Assembly: GCA_039621445.1 (NCBI GenBank)
Contig: CP154956.1
Coordinates: forward strand, 96,662,406 to 96,726,405
Source: Euglena gracilis
Taxonomy: Eukaryota > Euglenida > Euglenophyceae > Euglenales
Length of the DNA stretch: 64,000 nucleotides
Direction of reading: 5' to 3'
Shown here: piece by piece, positions 28,771 to 38,639 of the stretch
Layout: each line of letters opens with the position of its first letter
Position numbering within the stretch: the stretch's first letter is position 1
Position numbers and translations under genes: made by a program
The notes under the pieces: model-generated
Told to the model about the DNA's origin: nothing
The model's database searches: none
Seen by the model: only the letters and a program-made list of their open reading frames with translations

Positions 28771-31700
28771 ATGCGACATCGACCCCGCGATTCGCGGTCC
28801 ATTCGGTGTTTGCAAAATCGAGCTCAAGGATGGCGCTAAACCCATGCACCGGAAATTATTCCGTTGTTCGGGTGAACGCGAACAGGCTCTCAACGAGGTG
28901 ATTGAGAAGCTCATCCAGCGGAAGTGGATTATCCCTTCCAAGAGCGAGTGGACATCACAAGCTTTTGTGGTGCCCAAACCCGCTGACCAGTCTGGTCAGA
29001 AGAAGTGGAGACTAGTGCTGGATTACCGGTACCTGAACTCCCAAACGAAGGATGACCCCTTCCCGTTACCGCTGATCGAGGATTTGATCACCAGACAATC
29101 GGATAACCGGTTGTGGTCAATCTTTGATCTGGAAGACGGTTTCCATCAGATGCATTTGCATCCTGATTCGCAACCGTATACGGCATTCGTGACATCCAAG
29201 GGTGTGTACCAATGGACGGTACTCCCCATGGGTGTTAAGAATGGCCCAGCCATGTTTCAACGCATGATCCAGTGGGTTTTGCGCGATTTACCGTTTGCTC
29301 TGGTGTACATCGATGATGTACTGGTGGGAACCCAACCGCCATCCGCGACATCGGGCGAGGATATCGTCGAACCGCATTATCGCGATGTGCGGGCGGTATT
29401 ATCCGCGTTCAAAAAGCATTTGCTTTTTGTGAAGGGATCCAAAATGCACCTGTTTCGCAAAATTATTAAGTTTTGCGGGCATATCCTGAGCAACGGGCAG
29501 CGTAAAGCGGCACCCAGTAAGATGGAGGCCATTAAGAAATGGACTCCTGAGGTCATTAAGACCTTAACGCATTTAAAGGGATTTTTGGGATTAGCCCAAT
29601 ATTACGCGATTTACATGAAAGATTTCGCGAAAATCGCGGTACCCCTAACCCGACAGCTCAAAAATCGGACACCCGATAACGCAAAAGTCATTTGGGATGA
29701 CCAAATGCGCGAGGCCTTGAATAAAATCAAGGACTTGCTTCTCGAGAACGTGGTTCTCGATATCGCGGATCCATACAAACCGTATGTCCTGGAAGTCGAC
29801 AGCAGCCGTTACGCTGTTGGCGGAGTTCTTAGCCAGCATAATGCGGCGAATGAACTCCGACCTGTGGCTTTCTTCAGCAGGAAGCTCCAGGGCGACAACG
29901 GGAAAGGACAGGTTAAATGGAGCATTCGCGAAAAGGAGACATATGCCATTGTGCTTATTCTCCAGAAATTCCGCAGCTGGATAGCCAGCAGCTTGGTCCA
30001 GATACTCGTGTTGACGGATCATGAGAGCCTTCAACACTGGTATACCGAGGACCTAAACAAGGCCATGTCATCAGTAGGCAGAAGATGCCGATGGCATGAG
30101 TTCTTGAGCCAGTTTAACCTGGTGGTTTTCTATACCCCAGGTCACACACAAAAAGTTGCGGATCATCTCAGCCGAGCCCCCTGGTATTATCCTGGGAACC
30201 CGGATGAGGGTGATGCGACTTTTCATGGCAGCCATGAGGCTGACCAGTTCGCACGTCGATCCGACGCTGCGGACAACATGCTCGATTCACTACCCGTTTC
30301 CCGGGTATATCGTAGCATCGCCATTTCACCATTGCGTGGAAGGCGCCGGCGTGGACGCACTGCCGGACCCCGTCGCATTACGCGTACGGAAACTCCTACC
30401 CCCCTATTTTTCCGCGAATTGGATTATTCGCGTGACCCTATATATAGTACCATTGTGAATAGACTTCGTAATGGTGAATCCATAGAGAATTACTCTCTAT
30501 CACCATTGCGGCTTATTTTCTGGAATGATTCTGGTTATAAATATTGTATACCCCAAGACCTGGTTGATGATGTGATTTTGAGCTATCACAACCATGGTCG
30601 CCCCGGGGCCCCCAAACTTCTTTCACTAGTGGGTCGCAGATATTGCACAACCCTGAGTGAAAAAGATTTATATTCGCGCTGTTTGCGAATTTCGCAACGG
30701 TGCCAAATTTGCCAGGCGGTGAAACCGCGCCGAGGTACCCCCCCTCGTACGATGGACTTTTTCCCCGTACCACCATACATTTTTACGTCCCTCTGCATGG
30801 ATTTTCTCGAACTTGAACCTTGCAAAGGATCAGATGACAAAATTTACGATTACGTTTTTGTTGTCGTCTGTCGGCTGAGTGGGTACATAGTAGCCATTCC
30901 ATGCCGAAAAGCAGGGTTGACAGCCCAAATTTTGGCATCCATATTCCTGGAGAAATGTATCTGCTTAATGGGTTTACCGAACGAAATCGTGAGTGATCAA
31001 GATAACTTGATCTCTTCGCGGTTTTTCACAACTTTGTGCGGTTTACTCGGCATTGAGCAGCATTTTTCCATTATATACCGCCCGAAAGGCAATGGTAGAG
31101 CCGAGGCAGCCGTGAAATCCGTTGTCAATATGCTTCGCCTTTCACTGGCTGACTCGGGTAAGAATTGGTTATCCGTTCTTCATTGGTGTTTATTTTACAT
31201 CAATACCTTGCCAGGATTGGTATTACCACACTCACCGTACAAAATTGTTTTCGGACGAGACCCTCCGGCCATAGGGGATATCCCCTCGGAGAGACCCGCC
31301 CGAAGTAGCGTCAGCTGTGAAACGTGGTTTGCAGAAGTGGAATCACTCCGCTCTGCAGTCCAATCACGTATCACAGAAATTCATTCCATCAAACGGAAAT
31401 AGTTTTTACAGAACTTCAACACACCTGTGTATAGTCCAGGTGACCGCGTGTGGGTACGGAATAACCGCACCCGCATGCAATCTTCCAAGCTACATCCTCT
31501 TTGGCTCGGCCCATGCGAAATTTTGGAGAGGTTAGGTAGTAGCGGGCGATATAAAGTTGCCTTGCCCAACGGGATTGAGGACGTCCATATGGACGATTTC
31601 AAACCGTACCTAAGCCCCCCAGACGGAAAATGTATCCCCTGCCTATATTTCAAGCCCCGTTCTAGATTACCTGAAACGGACGACTTTGTGGTCGATAAGA

Positions 31701-31873
31701 TAATAGACCACAAGGTCGACAGGGGTGTGCACTAGTGGAACGTTCGCTGGAAAGGGTATGGGCCAGAGGAGGACACTTGGGGGCCAGCATCCAGTTTTGT
31801 TGGATATATCCAGCAGGATTGGAAGCTGTGGAACAAGCGCAATAACATACACATAAACATAAACACTTTCTGA
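28583..31873 (+). pseudogene. chromoviral pol copy 1 (RT-RNase H-integrase-chromodomain)
   Basis: The same domains as the intact copy at 38.5 kb: RT with LVYIDDVLVG (YIDD at 29306-29317), RNase H ([30 protein letters not shown]), integrase zinc module and DDE core, and a C-terminal chromodomain. It is broken by TAG at 31400-31402, after integrase, and by a second TAG at 31733-31735 inside the chromodomain. Chromodomain substitutions relative to the other copy include Lys to Asn and Glu to Gly beside conserved aromatics. Upstream of about 28771 the frame reads through the LTR-like block, so the natural N-terminus is uncertain. A short insertion near 30728-30750 (RRGTPPR) distinguishes this copy. 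Confidence 0.9.
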
Positions 31874-32069
31874 AACGATTTCCTTTTGGAGAATGCGTGT
31901 GTTTTATGTGAATGTTTCGCGTCTATACCCCCCCCTGCACTTCATTATTTCTCTATCTTTCTCGCAGAGTTTTTGATTAAGATAGAAGCCTTCCTTTTTC
32001 AGTGCACCAGCACTCAAAGCGACTGACAACAAGGTTACCCTTAGTTGTCGTCGTCGTTCAGGTAGCATC
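31874..32069 (+). other. pol-ORF A spacer with acceptor-like site
   Basis: A 196-bp gap with a pyrimidine-rich tract ending in CTTTCTCGCAG at about 31966. This looks like a 3' splice site and is conserved in the second copy at about 41820. It would allow ORF A to be expressed from a spliced transcript, as env-type genes are. That is inference. Confidence 0.4.
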
Positions 32070-35027
32070 ATGCTGCCTGGGCGCGGACCGGGAGCAGGTC
32101 CACCATGGGCGCAGCCTTCTGGCGCGCCATACCCCCAGTACCCGCAGTATGCCGAGGCCCCGATTCCGGGTGCCCCACATGCTGAGAGGGTTTCAGCCAC
32201 GGTATTCGCCGCGGCTACCAGCAGCCGGTCCGCATATGCGGTACCAGATCCATCTGCCGTCCAGCAGCCGGCACCTCAGCCACCAGCACAGCGCAGATCG
32301 CGCCTGCCGTCGTATGCGGGAGAGATGATCTTCCGCACTACGGAGACGTTGGAGCGGGCGATGCGTATGTGCACCCCCCCCCCCCCAACGGAGCCCTTTA
32401 TGCAAGCCATTTGGGATGCATACTGTGCTCAGTTGTTGGTGGTTGCCAACACCCCTGTGGCTCAGTGGTGTCCCTGTGGTCAAGCCCTGATGACGGGGAG
32501 ACGGTATTTCTCGTCGGCATCCGATTACGGATTCGAGCCTGGCGAGACAATGATGGACCTGGGCGTGTATGTGCCGCCCATGCTGCAAACGCAGACGCCG
32601 GTGGGATCCCACACCGTGCATATGCGTGAGCACACGCCCCCACCGGTAGGTGATGCTGTGCATGTCCCACCTGGGATGACGAGAATTTTTGCTCGCCCGC
32701 CCTTGCCGCAGCGAATGCCGCCGCGCGAGCCGCCAGCAGAGCACTTTGTCTCGCAGTACGCGACGCACGCGGATTACCCGCGCGGCGCACGCGTGCTCCC
32801 AGCCGGACAGTCGGACGTTCCTCCTGAGGCATACGTCCAACACATGTTCATGCACTGGATGCCACAGGCATCACCGGTCGCCCCTGTCCCTGGCGTTGAG
32901 CCACGGCGGCAGGCGGAGCCCATAGTGGTGGAGGATGAACCTGCCCACCGTGTGGCTGCCCGACCACCCAGTGCAGCTCCTGTCCAGACTGGGGATATCC
33001 CCCGTCGGCAGGTCCCTCCGTACTACCACATGGCACCTTCGGGAACCGAGCAGGATGAGCTTGCTCGACACTTCCTACAGGAGCCAGTATTCGCGTCTGA
33101 AGAGCACCGGACGAGGTATTATTCCTCTCTGGCTGCCCTTCAGGGCCGTGGATACACCCCATACCATCCGTACCAGCCGCAGCTGCGGGTGGCAACCCCG
33201 GTATTACCCGGCGAGCCCCCGGCAGGTGTGGCAGTATTACCTGCCACCCTGAAACGCGACAGGACTACGGAGAACCTTACCCCACAGCCCAGGCGACCCA
33301 GCCCACGGGACGCGGAAGGCGGTGTGGCGATGCAAGTGGACGTCAGCCAGGATACCCCGGCTGGACGACCACCGGCAGAGGCACAGGTGGCTGTGAGCCG
33401 TCCTGTTGCCGCGATGCCACCGCCGATCCCTCCGGTATGGAAGGAGCCGCGACCCCCTGCGTCGAAGCCAAGCCCACGCCAGACTCCTAGCCAGCGCCCA
33501 GCCACGCCATCACAACGACGTGCAGCGGAGCGGCCAGGTCCCTCCCCAGAGATGGAATGGGAAGGAACCGAACCGACTCCGGCGGCACCGAGCGCCCGAC
33601 CCTCTGGTATTCGCCAGACGGGAAAGGACACAGGCAAGGCCGAGGGCAAAGGCAAGGGAGAAGGCAAAGGCGTGGTCGGCAAAGGGAAGGGTGAGGGTAA
33701 AGGTAAGGGAACAGCACGTGAGGAGGAAGAGGAACCAGCAGAAGTCCTCTCGGACTTTGAGCATATGCTCAGGTTCAAGGAGGAGCTGGAGGACGAAGGT
33801 TGGCGAATGCAGAATGATTACCATGTTGCAGGAAACCGCCCCGTCACCCCTCCACAAGCAGTCATCGATGTGGTATTACGCCACACCGAGAACAGAGTCA
33901 GACTATTCCATTACGGGATAGATCTGTACGCCTTCGAAGGTGAAGGTGGCAGACCCTTGCTGGATACCCAGCCAGGTTTCTGGGAGCTCTGGTTTTGGCC
34001 GGGATACCCCTGCCAGAACTGGGGTCTCTTCAGCGATTCCACTGGTCGCAGTTACCTGCACCAGTTGGGATTTTGGGACCAGCGTGTGTTGGCCCGAAGG
34101 CTGAAGGCAATCTTCGACTGTATTCATACAGTCGGACGCCTCGGCGTGCAGTGGGAATTCTACCCACTACACCCCGACATCGAACGCCTGATCGAGGTGT
34201 TGTGGTGCAACAACCTCCAGGTGTGGCTGGTGAGCCATTACGGCTCCACCTTCCGCGTTAAGCACGTTTCCCTGGATTACCCGCAGAGGTATGACCTCTG
34301 CTGTAAGTACTGCCGGCAGGAATTTCATGTCGACTTCTGGGGATTCGGCGTGCGCGGAAGTCCTCCACCGCCTCGGGATAACCCGGGCCTGGAGATGGGA
34401 CGCCGCATGCTTATGCATGTGTGCCGCGACGCCCCGGATGTCCTGGGCAAAAGTCGTCGCGTCCACAAGCAGCGTATTTTTATGCTGCAGCAGTTCTGGT
34501 GGCGAGCCTGGACCACCTATGTTATGGAGGTGTATATACATCTCCGTGACCCCCAGGACGATAGGCCTGGTATGGAAAGCCTGCCACCGGATTACGGTGA
34601 CGCCATCGAGAGTCCTCGTCGTCGGATTCTCGGCCACCTGCGCCCCAACTGGCACCTGGCTGATATCAGCCTGGAGGAACATTTGCGGCGACAGTTTGGC
34701 GGTACCCTCGGCCGGGAGGTATTCCTTCCGCTGATGTGTCACCCGGAGGCCATCCTCGAACAGCGTATGCCGATTCTGGCATGCGTTCAGGAGTTCGAGG
34801 AGGGCTTTTTCGAGGTCTGGGAAGACACGCGTTACCGCGGCTTCCTGGGCCCGAACAGGCCTGCCAACGCCTGGGTGGTAGCCATCATGGCCGCCACCCT
34901 GGCCCAACAGCGCCAGCAGCAGTACGCTGGCCTTTTACAGGCTGGCGGATGCCCAGGGATGCCGATGGCACCCCGACGATCCTCGTTCGCCCGAGGATCT
35001 GCGCACCTTCATCGCCCCGGAGGATGA
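32070..35027 (+). CDS. ORF A copy 1, unknown protein downstream of pol
   Basis: A 985-codon frame starting at the ATG after GTAGCATC. The N-terminal half (residues 1-510) is Pro/Ala-rich and presumably disordered. Residues about 516-548 are a Lys/Gly repeat (GKGEGKG units), followed by an acidic patch (REEEEEPAEVLSDFE). Residues 560-960 look globular, with many Trp, Tyr and Cys, including FWELWFWPGYPCQNWGLFSD and LCCKYCRQEFHVDFWGFG (CxxC at about 745-748) and a later MHVC that could complete a metal site. There is no signal peptide or membrane span, so an envelope is not supported. I recognise no family. Comparison with copy 2 suggests the ancestral frame ran further, to about 35238, and that the last 45 residues here are shifted. 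It lies in env position, 196 bp after pol. Confidence 0.7.
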   Translation: MLPGRGPGAGPPWAQPSGAPYPQYPQYAEAPIPGAPHAERVSATVFAAATSSRSAYAVPDPSAVQQPAPQPPAQRRSRLPSYAGEMIFRTTETLERAMRMCTPPPPTEPFMQAIWDAYCAQLLVVANTPVAQWCPCGQALMTGRRYFSSASDYGFEPGETMMDLGVYVPPMLQTQTPVGSHTVHMREHTPPPVGDAVHVPPGMTRIFARPPLPQRMPPREPPAEHFVSQYATHADYPRGARVLPAGQSDVPPEAYVQHMFMHWMPQASPVAPVPGVEPRRQAEPIVVEDEPAHRVAARPPSAAPVQTGDIPRRQVPPYYHMAPSGTEQDELARHFLQEPVFASEEHRTRYYSSLAALQGRGYTPYHPYQPQLRVATPVLPGEPPAGVAVLPATLKRDRTTENLTPQPRRPSPRDAEGGVAMQVDVSQDTPAGRPPAEAQVAVSRPVAAMPPPIPPVWKEPRPPASKPSPRQTPSQRPATPSQRRAAERPGPSPEMEWEGTEPTPAAPSARPSGIRQTGKDTGKAEGKGKGEGKGVVGKGKGEGKGKGTAREEEEEPAEVLSDFEHMLRFKEELEDEGWRMQNDYHVAGNRPVTPPQAVIDVVLRHTENRVRLFHYGIDLYAFEGEGGRPLLDTQPGFWELWFWPGYPCQNWGLFSDSTGRSYLHQLGFWDQRVLARRLKAIFDCIHTVGRLGVQWEFYPLHPDIERLIEVLWCNNLQVWLVSHYGSTFRVKHVSLDYPQRYDLCCKYCRQEFHVDFWGFGVRGSPPPPRDNPGLEMGRRMLMHVCRDAPDVLGKSRRVHKQRIFMLQQFWWRAWTTYVMEVYIHLRDPQDDRPGMESLPPDYGDAIESPRRRILGHLRPNWHLADISLEEHLRRQFGGTLGREVFLPLMCHPEAILEQRMPILACVQEFEEGFFEVWEDTRYRGFLGPNRPANAWVVAIMAATLAQQRQQQYAGLLQAGGCPGMPMAPRRSSFARGSAHLHRPGG

Positions 35028-35145
35028 ACCTCTGGCGCGAAGGAGACGTGAGGCGTCAGTCGCTTCCACCACCGCGATTCCGCGGCGGGAGGAACGCGAC
35101 CGCAGCCCCTCCGTCACCGTCCTGGAGGCAGCGCCGCCGTCTCTG

Positions 35146-37551
35146 ACAGGAACGGCTGTATCTTTCGTCTCTGCCCCGCGAGCGGCAGGGGAACGATCGG
35201 TTTCCCTGGCCGGTAGGTGGAGACCAGGAACTCCCTGAGGAGGAAGGTGAGAACGTGGAGGATATCCTCTACGCTGCTCTGCCTGCTCCGGCACAGCCTG
35301 GGCCAGACGGAGCACCTACAGGGGATATACCTGTGGCTGCTACGCCTGTTCCGACGGCTGAGCCTCCAGCCGAGGTGACTGGTATGGTCGTCGAGGATAT
35401 CCTCGAAGAACCTGCCAGTCCCACAGCACGCACCTCGTTAGGAGGCCGTGTGCTCGGCGCCGTGGTCACTGGCATTACTGCCGTGGCTGCAGCACTAACG
35501 CCACGAGGTGGAGGCGTAGCATCAAGCTCCACCACCGAGGTCGTGGAGACACCAGATGTCGGTGTCCCCACACCCCCATCTCCGGCAGCAGTGCAACCAC
35601 CTTCAGGGGATGAACCCCAGCTTACAGAGCCATCTGTCGCACCGGCTACACAGGAGGATCAACCTCCCGCAGCACCTGCGCCAGCGGTTGTGGAGGATCA
35701 ACCTCCTAGACCGGATGTCGAAATGGAAGTGGAGGAGATACCCCCACGACCACCGACACCGCGCAGGGTCCCTGCCGTCCCGAAGACAATGGCAGAGTTT
35801 CTGGGAGTGCCAGCGCCTGTGGAAGCACCGATTCCGGTGACGACCACAGTGCCACGCCTCGTTGGACAGGATGAACCTGCTCGGCGACGGACGGCTGAAC
35901 AACCCCAGGAACGTGTGCCGACCCCTCGGAGCGTCATGCGCGACCCAGCGGTCAGTATGCCCGCTTCGCCCAGACGGCCAGCGTCTACTCCGGCACCATC
36001 AGCTCCTGATACTAGGAGTAAGCCGCAGGCGTCGCCTCCTGACTCCGGGAGTGCGAAGCCGAAAGGAGGCAAACCGGGTGCTGCACCCTGTAAGCCCCCT
36101 GCCAAAGGCGGTGATGGGAAACCACCACCGAAAGGTGGCGCTGGAGGTCAGACTGGCGGACAGCCGAAAGGCCCTACGACAATGCACGACTATTCGGCCG
36201 TTGCATCGTCCGGGTACGGCCAGAGCAAACCGAAAGGTAAGGCTCGTGGCCGACAGGCCCAATCTTCCGCCGGATCGACGGATGAGGAGCAGGATGAACC
36301 TGCTTCACCTCCTGTGTCTGCAGATGCCCAGCTCTGGACTCAGGGTATCCTGACCAGACTAGGCACCGTGGATGAGAGGACGAAGAAACTGGCTGCTATT
36401 AGGCACCAGAAAGGGTCACTGAATCGATGGATTCAGCCCCTCTTCGTCCGAGGAGAACCTTTCCACTATGTCCCGGAACATACCTGGACATTCTGGAATA
36501 GGCGCTCACCCAGAGTACTGGCACAGTACTTTGGTGAGGACTGCGTGTTGGATTTCCAGCACGGCACGTCCTTTGCCTGGACGTGCACCGTGTGCCACCA
36601 TGTGCGGCACAACCAACCGCTTGTGCATGTGTGCAAGCGGCAGGTGCAATCCACGACGTTCCATCACAGGGCATATGTGCCGAACTGTGTGGCGCTCGTA
36701 TGTGGCGAGTGCCTGAACGCCTGGAAGCACAGCTTGAACTACTCCTACAGTGAGAATGCTCACGACAGGGATATCCCTGCCTTGTGCATCAACTGTATAG
36801 GAGCCACGTTAGTGCAGACTGCTGACGGAGCAGTCACCACCACTGGGAGACACTGGAGAAGTGGAAGAAGGAGTACAAACAGGTGGAAGGACGCCTGAAG
36901 CACTCCGACTTCCGCAAGGTAGAAAGCTACCGCCACACGGGAATGGCCCGTGAGTTCCAGATCGACGCTGGGGCAATGCGCCTCGCCGTCGAGGAACACG
37001 CCAAGGTAAGAATGCCTTACCTCTGGACTGATGGCGACTGGGAGACACAGGTTTACCCCCTGTTCTCCAAGCGTCAGCATGGCGGATACGCCTTGCCACT
37101 GTGGCCTCCTGAAGAACACGATTTGGTGGACTTCAGAGGTTGGTTGGCGGCTGTATTACGGCCCCATACCGCAAGAGCTCGGACAGCGAGGTGGATGTAT
37201 GACGTCAACTTCAAGCAGACCCCGGGGATGCCCCCGCAGGTACCTGCAAATCACCCCCGGATGAAGTACATCATCTGGCCGGTGATGCTGCCCAGAATTT
37301 TCTGGGAGCAGCTCCAACGGTACCTTCAGCATCATGCTGACCGTACCAGGGAGAAGCTGCCGGACAGTTGGATCAAGGACTGGGAGACCCCATCCTTTGA
37401 TATCAACGATCCGGATCAAAACACCATCCGGAGTGAATCAGCTCCGCAGCGTTCCCCACGCCAACTGGAGTTGGTTGAGGACCCATTAGGGGACCCTCAA
37501 CACGACTACTGGCGTGAGGTGCGCGAACGCCCAGCCGATAAAGGCAGGTAA
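35146..37551 (+). pseudogene. ORF B copy 1, frameshifted
   Basis: The frame 35255-36898 (547 codons) continues after a shift as 36883-37551. Copy 2 shows why: 13 bases present there are missing here near 36841. The N-terminal 350 residues are Pro/Ala/Glu-rich, with repeated acidic motifs and Lys/Gly-rich stretches. A Cys/His cluster follows (CTVCHHVRHNQPLVHVCKRQ, then CVALVCGECLNAW). Open sequence in this frame begins at 35146, overlapping the probable ancestral end of ORF A (35238) in the +1 frame. See the copy at 44.8-47.4 kb for the nearly complete version. Confidence 0.65.
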
Positions 37552-38076
37552 GGTGGCTGTAAGCGCCAATGCGGCGTCTTGCAGAACCATCGTCAGGTAT
37601 TTGCCTGACACCCTGTTTGGGTATTCGCCCGAACACCCCCCTTCGAAGACCCTTTGCGGTATTCGCCGCTAGTAAGTTCCCACCGGGATGCTGCCATGTG
37701 CAGGATTCCGTGCGCATGCATGCACCCCCCTCTCCCCTCTCCCCTCTCGCGGGCGTGCGACACGCAGCGCACAGGGCCGACGGCCTCTTTTCCTTTCCCT
37801 TTCTTTTCTTTTCGGCCGTTTGAGGCCTTAAGGCTGCCAGACAGCACAACTTTTCTGGCCTAAGCCAACCCCCCACTCCTCTCTACTTTCCCCCCGGGGC
37901 AAATGCTGTCGCCGGCAGTTGGTTTTGTAGAGTAGGATTTCCTTTTGCGTGGTCAGGTTTGACTGGCCATGCGCCCTGCCCAGGTTTGACTGGTCAGAGG
38001 CCCCCTCCTTCCACACCCTCCCCATGGGTTTTCCTGGAATGCCCATGGACCCAACCCCAAGTGCCTTGGGCACACC
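37552..38076 (+). other. unit spacer, probable U3 side of the LTR
   Basis: No gene. It is repeated after unit 2 (47411-47900). The part 37800-38050 recurs inverted at 22.1-22.35 kb, which ties it to the LTR-like block that follows. It holds a pyrimidine-rich stretch (TTTTCCTTTCCCTTTCTTTT near 37790). Confidence 0.55.
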
Positions 38077-38639
38077 CAAACTGGGTGGATGGGTTTGCTT
38101 GGCAAGGAAACCTGCCAGCCCCATTTTCCCCAGTGGGCTATAATATACTATATACCCATAAGCCACCGCAGAATAGGTGAAACCATTTTGCGCGTTTTGG
38201 GCTTTTTGGGTCCCCTCCTTTCCGCCCCCCCCCCTTTGAGTGGACCCCTGTGCGACGGAAAGGGCCCCTGTGGATGCGCCAGGGTGCACCTCCCACAGAC
38301 CAGGTCTGTGTCCGAAATCCCTGTGGCCAGAATGCCTGGTCCAAAGGGGAAATCGGGCATAGCCCTGGGAGGGGGATGTGTACCAGGCGTATGCTTCTGT
38401 CCCCTTCCGTTGAGGAAGTTAGGATGGAAGCAGATCCTATTAGGATTTCCTAATGGGTGCCTCTTCTCTCACAGGTGGTATTCTTCTTTATACCTTTTCC
38501 TTCCTTTTCCATCGGACCGGACTTGGTTACCCAGTCCGTCCTCCCTGCATTGCTCTGTGCTTTGCTTCTTGGGAAGTGGGAAAAGCGATTTTCTGTTACT
38601 CTGATTTTCAGTTCCCAAGTAGGTGCGCCAAGGCGAAAA
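38077..38639 (+). repeat. LTR-like block, copy 2
   Basis: Nearly identical to 28205-28770, with length differences in the C run near 38226. It is preceded by the ORF B spacer and not by protease, and is followed directly by RT coding sequence. Together with 37800-38076 it would make an LTR of about 840 bp. Confidence 0.8.

Noticed and set aside
32070-35238. ORF A as an envelope protein
   Set aside because: The position fits, but there is no signal peptide, fusion peptide or membrane anchor in the translation.
32193-36262. Minus-strand and alternative-frame ORFs within ORF A/ORF B
   Set aside because: They are shadows of GC-rich codon use in the plus-strand frames, and copy-to-copy indels preserve the plus-strand reading.
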